Source: JANWHZ01 sp035758575 (lineage in GTDB: Bacteria > Patescibacteriota > Saccharimonadia > Saccharimonadales > UBA4665). From it: a stretch of DNA of 64,000 nt. This document shows positions 50,768-59,296 of this stretch, in pieces. Under the pieces are notes generated by a model. That model saw only the letters and a list, made by a program, of their open reading frames with translations, was not told the origin of the DNA and made no database searches. The translations under genes were made by a program, and so were the position numbers. The first letter of the stretch is position 1. Each line of letters begins with the position of its first letter. The stretch spans positions 62,001 through 126,000 of the forward strand of contig DASTXH010000031.1 of assembly GCA_035758575.1 (NCBI GenBank), given 5' to 3'.

Positions 50768-53038
50768 ATGATTCGGCTTAAGGTTAGCCAGCGCGTGCTT
50801 CTGCTGTTGCTTGCGACATCACTAGTGCCGCTGGCCGCCGTAGGACTGACGTGGTTTCGTCTGTCTGAATCGTCGTTGAAAGATAGCGCCGCCAGCGAAC
50901 AAACCATCCTGACCTCCAACGCCGCTAGTAGCGTCAACCAGTTCATCGCCGACAAAGTAAACTTGCTTATCATCCACTCGCAAACCGTTAGTATACGGGG
51001 CTACCAGGCGAACCTGGCAAATGCCTCGGCCGACATCCAAAGCCTTATCAAACAGGATGCCGACATCAAGAATGTATCCTTGGCCGACCAGAACGGCATG
51101 GAGCGGCTATCTATCAGCCAAAACGGGCCAAGCGCAACATTGGCAAATGTGAGCCAAAGCAGCGCCTTCCGCGTGGCGACCTTCCTGGCGGGCAAGGAAT
51201 ACATCAGCCCGGTCGGCTACGATAGCAGCCGCCAGCCATACATTACCATTGCGGTACCACTGGTTACGTACGACAGCAGCCAGACATCGTCCGATTTATC
51301 TACCGATGAATCCGGCGTTATCCGCAGCGCCGGCGCCATCAAAGGTGTGCTGATCACCCAAATCAGCCTGGCCAGCTTATGGCGCAGCGTGCTTTCAGAG
51401 CATCTGGGTGCCAACGGCTACGCCTATGTGGTTGACGGGCAGGGAAACCTGATTGCCTACCCAGACATGGCGTTTCTGCTGGCCCACCGCAGCCTTAGCA
51501 CCGTCCCTGCGGTAGCCGCCTTTATTGCCGACCCCGGCGCTCGCGCCCACCCGATAGTCACCGCATCGGAAAAAGGCGTGGCCGTGCTGAGTTCGTATCA
51601 GCAGGTGCCAGCCACCGGCTGGGGCGTTGTTGCCGAGGAGCCCACAGGCACTATTTACGCCTCCGCCAACCGCATTGCCGACATCGGCTTCATTTTGTTC
51701 GGCACAATGGCTGCAGTAGTGGTGGCCGCCAGCTACAGCTTCAGCCGACGTTTTACCCGACCGCTCGAACAGCTAGCGGCTGGCGCCCGGCTGCTCAGCG
51801 ACGGTCAGCTGGATGCTCGCATAGATGTGCAGCAACACAGCGAAATCGGCACGCTGGCCGACACGTTCAACGCCATGGCCGCCAACATCAGCACGCTCAT
51901 CCGGCGCTCGCAGGCGGATTCCTCCAAGCTTAATGTCATTCTGAACAATGTCGGCGAAGGCGTGGTTGCCACCGACAAAACGGGTACCATTGTCGTGGCC
52001 AACGTGGCGGCCGCTGTGCTGGTAGGCAACCTGCCAAAGTCTATTATCGGCAAGCCCCTTACGGCGCACTTCGGCTGGACAAAGGGCGGGCGGCCGTTTG
52101 AACCGGCCCTTACTAAAACAAGCCTGTACCACAATGTCACGCTTATCAGCCCCAACCAGCGCGCCCATTTTTTGGATATACTGGTAAACCATATCGAAAA
52201 CGACCCCATGGGCATCAGCACCATCTTTACCATGATCGACAAAACCAACGAGCGCGAGTTGGAAAGCATGAAGACCGACTTCGTATCCATGGCTGCGCAC
52301 GAACTGCGCACACCCATGACCACCATCCGCGGCTATCTCGACCTCATCCTGCAAGATAAAGATGCCAACCTCACCGACGAAACCAAAGACCACTTGTTGC
52401 GCATCCAGGCCAACTCACGGCAGTTGGTGGGGCTCATCAACAACCTGCTTAGCGTGTCGCGCATCGAACGCGGCGAACTGACGCTGCATCTGGACAAAGT
52501 AGACTGGATACAAGCAGTACGGCAAGTGGTAAACGACCAGCTGTTCATGGCCAACGCTAAGTCGGTGACGCTGTCATACAGCGGTCCTACGGAACCCTTG
52601 TATATACTGGCCGATGAAATCGCGATCACCGAGGTCATCAACAACCTGGTCACCAATGCCATCAACTACACCGACGTCGGCGGCCGCGTTACGGTCACCA
52701 TCAGAAGCACGCCCGACGGCGTCCTGACCTTCGTGCAGGATAACGGCATGGGCATATCCACAAACGACCAAGCACATCTGTTCACCAAGTTCTACCGTGC
52801 CAATGGCGGGTTGGCCAGCGGCAAACCCGGCACTGGCCTGGGGCTGTACATCTCACAAGCTATTGCCCGCCTGCATGGCGGTAGCATCAGCGTGGCGTCG
52901 GAGGAGCACAAGGGGTCGACCTTCACTATTACATTGCCGCATATTGACCTAGATCACTATAATCAGATACGACGCACAACAGCGCCGGGCATATTGAAAG
53001 GAAAACATGGCTGGGTTACAAAAAATATTTCTCGTTGA
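50768..53038 (+). CDS. Sensor histidine kinase with Cache and PAS domains
   Basis: A 756-residue kinase: N-terminal span, extracytoplasmic Cache-type domain (about 40-300, with IDxxGNLIAYPD-like DGQGNLIAYPD), second span, HAMP (TRPLEQLAAGARLLSDGQ), PAS, HisKA (AAHELRTPMTTIRGY) and HATPase (NLVTNAINYTD, then GTGLGLY). It would sense an outer ligand and phosphorylate the receiver encoded next. The end of its gene overlaps the receiver by 32 bp. Confidence 0.95.
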   Translation: MIRLKVSQRVLLLLLATSLVPLAAVGLTWFRLSESSLKDSAASEQTILTSNAASSVNQFIADKVNLLIIHSQTVSIRGYQANLANASADIQSLIKQDADIKNVSLADQNGMERLSISQNGPSATLANVSQSSAFRVATFLAGKEYISPVGYDSSRQPYITIAVPLVTYDSSQTSSDLSTDESGVIRSAGAIKGVLITQISLASLWRSVLSEHLGANGYAYVVDGQGNLIAYPDMAFLLAHRSLSTVPAVAAFIADPGARAHPIVTASEKGVAVLSSYQQVPATGWGVVAEEPTGTIYASANRIADIGFILFGTMAAVVVAASYSFSRRFTRPLEQLAAGARLLSDGQLDARIDVQQHSEIGTLADTFNAMAANISTLIRRSQADSSKLNVILNNVGEGVVATDKTGTIVVANVAAAVLVGNLPKSIIGKPLTAHFGWTKGGRPFEPALTKTSLYHNVTLISPNQRAHFLDILVNHIENDPMGISTIFTMIDKTNERELESMKTDFVSMAAHELRTPMTTIRGYLDLILQDKDANLTDETKDHLLRIQANSRQLVGLINNLLSVSRIERGELTLHLDKVDWIQAVRQVVNDQLFMANAKSVTLSYSGPTEPLYILADEIAITEVINNLVTNAINYTDVGGRVTVTIRSTPDGVLTFVQDNGMGISTNDQAHLFTKFYRANGGLASGKPGTGLGLYISQAIARLHGGSISVASEEHKGSTFTITLPHIDLDHYNQIRRTTAPGILKGKHGWVTKNISR

Positions 53039-53393
53039 AGATAATGCACAGATCCTGGAGATCTATACCTCCACACTCAACAAATTTGGTTACCAGCTGA
53101 TGACAGCCGCCACCGTAGACGATGCGCTGGCCAAGATAGCGGCGTTCCAGCCGGATATTATCTTCCTGGACATCATGCTGCCCGGCGGCCGCAGCGGCCT
53201 GGATGCACTAAAAATCCTGCGCACGGACCCGGCATACAGCTGCACCACCAAAAAGATCGTCCTGCTGACCAACCTTGGCCTCAATGACAAGTTACAAAAA
53301 GCCTGGGATGAATACGCCGACGGCTATGTCGTAAAGGCCGAGATCGTGCCGCATGAGCTGATCGACATCATCCACTCATTCGAAACCAACTAA
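53007..53393 (+). CDS. Single-domain response regulator
   Basis: A 128-residue receiver-only protein (E11, D12, D55 in FLDIM; T-N near 92; K near 111). It has no output domain. AAAGGA lies 4-5 nt before the ATG. It is presumably phosphorylated by the adjacent kinase and acts by protein contact. Confidence 0.95.
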   Translation: MAGLQKIFLVEDNAQILEIYTSTLNKFGYQLMTAATVDDALAKIAAFQPDIIFLDIMLPGGRSGLDALKILRTDPAYSCTTKKIVLLTNLGLNDKLQKAWDEYADGYVVKAEIVPHELIDIIHSFETN

Positions 53394-53493
53394 CCAAGCG
53401 TCATCCCGGTTGTATCCAGCCTGGTTGATGTCCACTCACAACAAAGAGCGATACCTAGGCGCCGCCACTACGCGCCCGTCATGACTACAACAT

Positions 53494-54045
53494 TCACGCG
53501 GCAATACTCCCAATAGTTTCCAGCAGCAACGGAAATACTCCATACCCGGCAGCCTCGTTCAGATGTCCGCCGCCGCGGATCACCACGGGCCGCACATGGA
53601 GCGCATCTGCCAGTGCCTGAAAGGATGCCCGGGGAACATATGGGTCATCATCACCATACAAAACAGCCGCACGCCTAAGCTGCCTATTCACTTTGTCAAA
53701 ATCGACACCCTTGGATCTCATAAAATAACTGTTTATCTCAGCGCCATAGTCATCGGAAAAGCCAGCAACGCTCACCAGGGCATTGACCAGTGTGTTTGAC
53801 TGCTCGATATAATCCAGGGCACTGGCGACGCCAAGCGAGTGGGCAACAATGGTCAGGTCTTGGGCGTCACCGCCTGCATAGTGCCGGATGGCAGCCAACC
53901 ACTGCGCCCTATCAGGATGATCTGGGCCGGGCAGCGTTGGCATAGCCACGTCGTAGCCCTGCATCATCAGCTGATCGTGCAACCATTGGCCCCAGTTTTC
54001 GCCGGCTTTGCCAAAAATACCATGCAGGATCAAGGCGCGTTTCAT
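53494..54045 (-). CDS. RBBP9-family serine hydrolase
   Basis: A 183-residue alpha/beta hydrolase: S70 in AHSLGV, D133/D134 in GDDDPYVP and H161 in GGGHLNEAAG. Length and motifs fit RBBP9/YdeN-like enzymes, whose substrates are unclear. It overlaps the reductase gene upstream by 4 bp. Confidence 0.9.
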   Translation of the reverse strand: MKRALILHGIFGKAGENWGQWLHDQLMMQGYDVAMPTLPGPDHPDRAQWLAAIRHYAGGDAQDLTIVAHSLGVASALDYIEQSNTLVNALVSVAGFSDDYGAEINSYFMRSKGVDFDKVNRQLRRAAVLYGDDDPYVPRASFQALADALHVRPVVIRGGGHLNEAAGYGVFPLLLETIGSIAA

Positions 54046-54554
54046 CGCCGCTTTACCACCGTATAATAATGCTGCACAATACCGCCAGCCAGTTGCCGTA
54101 CTTCGGTCAGCTCCAGTACTAGCTCGCAGCCGTCCAGCAACTTTATACCATCACCGAACGTCATGGGATAAATATTGGTGATTATCTCATCTATCAGGCC
54201 GGCACTGGCGAATGCGCTATTGGTCGTGCCGCCGCCAGCCAGCACGGCCTGGGTAAAGCCACGCCTTTCCAAATTGGCCAGTAATGCCTGGGGCGAAAGA
54301 TCCACGAACTCTACGCCATCTTCGGCTTCAGCATCCTCCGGATGGCTTGTCAGCACAAACGTCGTGGCGTTCGGCACCGGAAATACATCGCCCTTATATT
54401 GTTCATAGGTGGTACGGCCGACGATAACGCACCCAGATTTTTGTATAAGATCCCTAAAAAATTCGCTGTCGGCATCGGCAACCCAATCTGAATCGCCATC
54501 TGCCTTAGCAATATACCCATCAAGCGTAACGGCAGGGTTCCATATAAGTTTCAT
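54042..54554 (-). CDS. Dihydrofolate-reductase-like (RibD C-terminal) protein
   Basis: A 170-residue protein with VTLDGYIA, VIVGRTTYE and the AVLAGGGTTNSAFASAGLIDE stretch of the RibD-C/DHFR-like superfamily. It is a reductase of unknown substrate. TACACT at 54561-54566 lies 6 nt from the ATG (leaderless). It is co-transcribed with the hydrolase. Confidence 0.9.
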   Translation of the reverse strand: MKLIWNPAVTLDGYIAKADGDSDWVADADSEFFRDLIQKSGCVIVGRTTYEQYKGDVFPVPNATTFVLTSHPEDAEAEDGVEFVDLSPQALLANLERRGFTQAVLAGGGTTNSAFASAGLIDEIITNIYPMTFGDGIKLLDGCELVLELTEVRQLAGGIVQHYYTVVKRR

Positions 54555-54560
54555 GCAACC

Positions 54561-54566
54561 AGTGTA
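54561..54566 (-). promoter_or_regulatory. -10 box for reductase-hydrolase operon
   Basis: TACACT 6 nt before the ATG at 54554. Confidence 0.6.
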
Positions 54567-54610
54567 GCACCATACTGTACTTCGCCAATCCCCTCAGCAG
54601 CAAGATGTCC

Positions 54611-55855
54611 TTACGCCGATTGCACGGTGTGCGGATCAAACTTTTCGCTCAAACTAGAGCCATCCGAAAGGGTAACTCTCAGCGAAAAACCGCTCTGGTC
54701 GCTGCCCAGGCTTTGGTAGCTCATGGTTTTCAGCAAGCCCCGGGACTGCAGCGCCTTCATATCTGTCGGGCTTGCACTAACAAGGTCGGCAGCGGATGAC
54801 CCATACGGATACGACCCACTGTGTGCATCGGTGTAATTGCCAATGGTGGCATCCGCAATGCGAAAAGCCGGCAGGGAATAGTCCAGCTGCATGCTAGCGT
54901 CAGCAACCTTGTGGCTGCGCTGGTAGTCTATAGCCGCAATCTCCAGCTGGGAGGCCTTAATGGCGGCCACACTTTCACGCTTGCCCAGATTCGACACTTC
55001 TGTGTTCATGGCTGCCGTATCGCTGTCTATCTGCGTACCAAGCGAAGTGACCTTAGTTATGTACTGCCCGGCACCGGCGAGGTCGCCGGTGTTTATGGCT
55101 GCGAACATCTTATAGGTGCCACTCAATAGCTGCTGGGCGTCGCTGAAAAAGGCAGCCGTCTTTGGCGTGGAGGCCTGCAATGACGCCTGGTCTACAAGCG
55201 CCGTACTAGTTGCGTATGTCTTGAGGCTGTCCATCTGCGAAGCTGTCGGAGTATCCGAAAGGCCGGTAAGCGTCCGCAGGCCAGGGTTCAAAAACGCAAA
55301 ATTCCGGGCGATTGCGGCCATAAGCATGCCGTCACGACAAAGCGTTGCATCGTTATATGAGCTGTCTTTCGAAACCAGAAGGACTTGCTTGATATCAGAC
55401 ACATACCGCTGCTGCGTCGCATCCAGCCGTAGCCCCTTCATCTGCTGGTCTATGGCTGCCGGAGTTACCGTATTTTTGGCAGCGCTACAGCTTTGGTTGG
55501 CTAAATCCGACATGCTGCCGGCACGGGCGTTCAGTGTGGCGCCGGATGCGCTGTCGCCAGCCGCGATAGCAGCGGATATTCCGCTGACTAGTACCGTGGC
55601 CTGCGCGTTCCGGCGCGCTACGGCCATCTCCTGATTTTTTATCTGTAATGCCAGAGCGTTAAATTTGTCCGTAGCCACCCGGCCCTCATAATACCCATAG
55701 CCAACAACACCGCCCACCGCCAAAACTATAACCAGGGCCGCGCTGCCGACAGCAAGCCGTACCCGCCGCCGAGTAAAGCGGCGCCGAACCGGCTTTTGTA
55801 TAGGGTTATTATAGTGCGGCTGCTCGCCTAGCGGCGGAATCCCTGTAGCGTCCAT
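54611..55855 (-). CDS. Large single-span extracytoplasmic protein
   Basis: A 414-residue protein with a basic patch and one span (about 34-54), then a helical outer region with two cysteines (C127-like and CRDG), ending in a beta-rich domain (FSLRVTLSDGSSLSEKF). No family recognised. It may belong to the surface-associated set further right. TATAAT lies about 30 nt before the ATG at 55855. Confidence 0.65.
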   Translation of the reverse strand: MDATGIPPLGEQPHYNNPIQKPVRRRFTRRRVRLAVGSAALVIVLAVGGVVGYGYYEGRVATDKFNALALQIKNQEMAVARRNAQATVLVSGISAAIAAGDSASGATLNARAGSMSDLANQSCSAAKNTVTPAAIDQQMKGLRLDATQQRYVSDIKQVLLVSKDSSYNDATLCRDGMLMAAIARNFAFLNPGLRTLTGLSDTPTASQMDSLKTYATSTALVDQASLQASTPKTAAFFSDAQQLLSGTYKMFAAINTGDLAGAGQYITKVTSLGTQIDSDTAAMNTEVSNLGKRESVAAIKASQLEIAAIDYQRSHKVADASMQLDYSLPAFRIADATIGNYTDAHSGSYPYGSSAADLVSASPTDMKALQSRGLLKTMSYQSLGSDQSGFSLRVTLSDGSSLSEKFDPHTVQSA

Positions 55856-55979
55856 ATGATAGTCCCGTTAAATTTTCACCAGCATTATACTGACAATACT
55901 CAGCAAATAGCAAGGAGGGAAGCTAGTGGCGGCAAATGCTAGTAGGCATCATCCCCAAACTATGCAACAATAGAGATGA

Positions 55980-56852
55980 ATGCACAAAACAACACGAGCA
56001 CAGGCGAGCCAATCGCCGAGGCTACGCATAAGCCTGGTGATACCTGCCTATAACGAGGAGCAATACCTGGGCGCCTGTCTGGACGCCGTGGCCGCCCAGA
56101 CCGTGATGCCCGACGAAGTACTAGTGGTAAATAACAACTCCACCGACCGAACAGCGGAAATTGCCAAGCAATACCCGTTCGTAACACTGCTACACGAAAA
56201 ACGGCCCGGCCTGCGCTTTACCCGCAACACCGGCATGGATGCCGCCACCGGCGATGTTATTGGCCGCATCGACGCCGATACCATACTAAAGCCGAACTGG
56301 TGTGAGGAGTTGCGTAACCTATTTGGCGATGAGGCAGTCGACGCCGCCACTGGGTCATCATACTACTATGATATGCCTGGCAAACGCCTGGGCTCCTTCG
56401 CCGACCGCAACCTGCGCCGTCTGGGGTACGCCATAGGCGGCGTCTTGCTATATGGCAGCAACATGGCCATGCGCCGCAGCGCCTGGCAGGCTATCCGCCC
56501 GGTAGTATGTATGGACGGTGAATTTTTCGAGGACAACGACCTGTCGATCCACCTGGTAGAGAAGGGGTACACCATATATTACGATCCGAAGCTGGTCGTG
56601 GGTGTGGCTGCCCGCATGCTGGATCACCCGCCGCGCGCCTTCTACCGCGCCATGCGCCACCACGACACCACCTTTTCGGCCCACGGGCAGTCCCGTCACG
56701 GCGCCGCGCAAATCGGCAAGTACATATATGTCACTGCCTACCCCGCGCTGAAAGTCATGCGCCTGGCATACGATGCCGAGACAGACCGCATATCTCTCCG
56801 GCGGCTCCTGAGCAGAAAGCGCCGTACACCGCGCCCCACCTCCAACACCTAA
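55980..56852 (+). CDS. Family 2 glycosyltransferase
   Basis: A 290-residue GT-A enzyme: SLVIPAYNEEQYLGACLD, NNSTDRTAEIA, RIDADTILKPNW (DxD) and EDNDLSIHL (acidic base). It likely builds a surface or lipid-linked glycan. It precedes the surface-protein island, so it may glycosylate surface material, but this is inference. Confidence 0.9.
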   Translation: MHKTTRAQASQSPRLRISLVIPAYNEEQYLGACLDAVAAQTVMPDEVLVVNNNSTDRTAEIAKQYPFVTLLHEKRPGLRFTRNTGMDAATGDVIGRIDADTILKPNWCEELRNLFGDEAVDAATGSSYYYDMPGKRLGSFADRNLRRLGYAIGGVLLYGSNMAMRRSAWQAIRPVVCMDGEFFEDNDLSIHLVEKGYTIYYDPKLVVGVAARMLDHPPRAFYRAMRHHDTTFSAHGQSRHGAAQIGKYIYVTAYPALKVMRLAYDAETDRISLRRLLSRKRRTPRPTSNT

Positions 56853-56902
56853 ATATGCCAACACGGTCCAACGTGATCTGAATCAACAAAAATGCTTGTG
56901 GC

Positions 56903-56908
56903 TATAAT
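56903..56908 (+). promoter_or_regulatory. -10 box for surface protein gene
   Basis: TATAAT 40 nt upstream of the ATG at 56949; a short leader follows, unlike the leaderless genes. Confidence 0.5.
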
Positions 56909-56948
56909 CGCCGCATGGTAGGCTAAAAGTACTAAGTGGGGCAGGGCA

Positions 56949-58559
56949 ATGGTACAACGATACTTGCGAGCAAAAGCTGGGGCGCTCTGCGTCGTAGCAC
57001 TTGCGTTGTGTGTGACGGCTTCGGGAATTACACCGGTATTTGCAGCGGCTGCAGTGGGTTCTGTCAGCACCTGGGCAACCAGCACAAGCACGCTGCCCAT
57101 AGATTTATGTGGTGCGGGGTCAGTAGCGTACAACGGGTATGCTTATGTCATGGGTGGTACGTCATCATCCGGTGGACATCTCAGTTCGGTATATTATACA
57201 AAGCTAAGCAGCGACGGTACCGTCGGCAGCTGGACCACCAGCACCAATAGCCTCCCGTCTACGCTGTATTATCCCAGCGCAGCCGTATATAACGGCTACC
57301 TATACGTAATGGGCGGTTACAGTTCCGGCTTTCACAATGCCGTGTATTATGCCAAGATCAATGCCGACGGCTCGATTGGTTCGTGGAGTACCAGTACCAA
57401 CGCCTTGCCGCAAGGAATGTATCTGGGAGCGGGCGGCGCAGCCAACGGCTACCTATACTTCTTGGGTGGGGTGAACAGCAGCTTCACCCAACTGGATACG
57501 GTGTATTATGCAGCTATCAATAGCGATGGGTCAGTGGGTACGTGGGGCGTCGAAACGAACCATATGCCCAGAGGCGTCGAAGATGCCCGATCGTTTATAG
57601 CCAACGGGTACATATACGAAATGGGCGGTATTAACGGCGCCGGTGCGATCAACTCGGTATACTACGCCAAGCTGAATAGTGACGGCACCACCGGCGTTTG
57701 GGCTACCAACAGCAACGCTCTGCCGCAGGCACTGGATGGCCCAACGGCTACTAGTGCAAACGGCTATGTATACGTTACAGGCGGCAACGACAGCAGCAAC
57801 GCCTCACAAAATGCCGTATACTATGCGGCACTCAATAGCGATGGGTCGACAGGCGCGTGGACAACCAGCGCCAATACACTGCCGCAAACACTACAATTCA
57901 GCGCCTCGGTCATCAACGATGGCTATCTGTATGTATTCGAAGGGCAGAACAACGGTATGACACAGCGCACCGCGTATTATGCCAACCTCAACTTCGTGTC
58001 CCAAAAGGCAATTACCAGCAGCGGCAGCAGCGAACCCGTGGCGATTGGCACACCCGCCGGTACCAACATCACCAACGCCACTACCGCCGCGGCAACCAGC
58101 ACCGACAGCGGTTTTTCATATCCGCTGGGGCTGCTGAACTTCACCTTTACCACCAACACACTCGTCAACCAAATATCGCTGAACTTCCAGACCACGCTCA
58201 CGCCCAGCCAAGTAGTTGCCCGCAAATACAATGCCACTACCAAAACATACACCGACATTCCCGGCGCCACCATTACCGAAACCACATTAAACGGCCAACC
58301 CGCCCTGAATGTCGGCTACAGTATCACCGACGGCGGCCCGCTCGATGAAGACGGTGTAGTGAACGGCGTCATCGTAGACCCCGTAGGGCTAGCACAAATA
58401 GCGGCCTCGAGTACCACCAGTACAACCACAGCGCCCAACACCGGTTACGGGACACCGCAGCAAAGTGACAGACCAGCCATCTTCATGGCCATAACCGGCG
58501 CAGCCATGGTTGGCGCCGCAGGGTTCTTCAGGGCACGAAGCGCACGCCGTAAGCAGTGA
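56949..58559 (+). CDS. Kelch-like surface protein with PNTGYG anchor
   Basis: A 536-residue secreted protein. After a signal peptide, six repeats of ~52 residues each contain NGYxYxxGG and VYYAxxxxDGxxGxW: a six-bladed kelch-like propeller. Residues ~360-480 are a choice-of-anchor U domain (DGGPLDEDGVVNGVIVDP). The C-terminus has PNTGYG, a hydrophobic helix and RARSARRKQ. It is probably exported and wall-anchored. The ATG follows GGGGCAGGG. Confidence 0.85.
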   Translation: MVQRYLRAKAGALCVVALALCVTASGITPVFAAAAVGSVSTWATSTSTLPIDLCGAGSVAYNGYAYVMGGTSSSGGHLSSVYYTKLSSDGTVGSWTTSTNSLPSTLYYPSAAVYNGYLYVMGGYSSGFHNAVYYAKINADGSIGSWSTSTNALPQGMYLGAGGAANGYLYFLGGVNSSFTQLDTVYYAAINSDGSVGTWGVETNHMPRGVEDARSFIANGYIYEMGGINGAGAINSVYYAKLNSDGTTGVWATNSNALPQALDGPTATSANGYVYVTGGNDSSNASQNAVYYAALNSDGSTGAWTTSANTLPQTLQFSASVINDGYLYVFEGQNNGMTQRTAYYANLNFVSQKAITSSGSSEPVAIGTPAGTNITNATTAAATSTDSGFSYPLGLLNFTFTTNTLVNQISLNFQTTLTPSQVVARKYNATTKTYTDIPGATITETTLNGQPALNVGYSITDGGPLDEDGVVNGVIVDPVGLAQIAASSTTSTTTAPNTGYGTPQQSDRPAIFMAITGAAMVGAAGFFRARSARRKQ

Positions 58560-58560
58560 C

Positions 58561-59214
58561 TTACGCCGGATTTTGGACAGCAAAAACCACCAAACGCTCG
58601 CTGAAGTCACTAGTGCCTTTGATTACATCGCCCGTGCAGGTCATAAGGTTAAGACCGGGCTTGCCGGCGTCTACCGGCGACAACACTTGGCTCATGTCCA
58701 CATCAGTATACGGGTACACTTTTGATGTAACCACGCGGTACGAAAAAACAGTATTGTCACCACGGGTAATGATAATGGCGTCATCAGGACGCAGCTTGTG
58801 CAGATCATAAAACACGCCACTCGCTGTCCAGCTGGACACGTGGCCATATATAAACATAGCACCCGGCTGCCCCGGCTTTGCGCTGCCGCTATACCAGCCC
58901 GTATCAAATATGTTGTCGGGCGTGGCTATAGCACTGTCCTTCATAACGCCCAGGCGCACTACCCGCGCCTTGGCAACGCCAATGGCCGGTATGCTGATAT
59001 ACTTGGGCAGATCAGGCGCCACACTGTAGGCGTTTACGACGTTTTGCGCTGGGCGCACCGATGATGGCGCGGCAGATGAGTGCAGGGCGCCGGGCGGCGG
59101 CTTGGGAATACCGACGCGGTCGCGCACCACAAGGACTACGGCGCTGGCCATACAAGCCGTGCCCAGCAGACACAACACAGCGCTGATCAGCTTTTTGTGA
59201 GGCAATCGAGGCAT
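58561..59214 (-). CDS. Sortase of the surface-protein island
   Basis: A 217-residue sortase: anchor (about 9-30), H125 in FIYGHVSSW, C193 in NLMTCTGDV and R207 in ERLVVFA. It differs from the 39558 sortase (NLMTC rather than TLTVYTC) and looks class F-like. It is convergent with the PNTGYG protein at 56949 and divergent from the one at 59297, so these are its likely substrates. ATG 59214 is 10 nt from TATAAT (59225-59230). Confidence 0.85.
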   Translation of the reverse strand: MPRLPHKKLISAVLCLLGTACMASAVVLVVRDRVGIPKPPPGALHSSAAPSSVRPAQNVVNAYSVAPDLPKYISIPAIGVAKARVVRLGVMKDSAIATPDNIFDTGWYSGSAKPGQPGAMFIYGHVSSWTASGVFYDLHKLRPDDAIIITRGDNTVFSYRVVTSKVYPYTDVDMSQVLSPVDAGKPGLNLMTCTGDVIKGTSDFSERLVVFAVQNPA

Positions 59215-59224
59215 ATCGCCGTTT

Positions 59225-59266
59225 ATTATAACTGCATTGACGCAGCGCACATATGCCCGCTATAGT
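59225..59266. promoter_or_regulatory. Divergent promoters, sortase and surface gene
   Basis: TATAAT on the minus strand (59225-59230) serves the sortase; TATAGT on the plus strand (59261-59266) serves the 59297 gene, which also has GGGGGAGGG before its ATG. Confidence 0.6.
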
Positions 59267-59296
59267 TACAAGTACATAGACGGGGGAGGGTTATAC

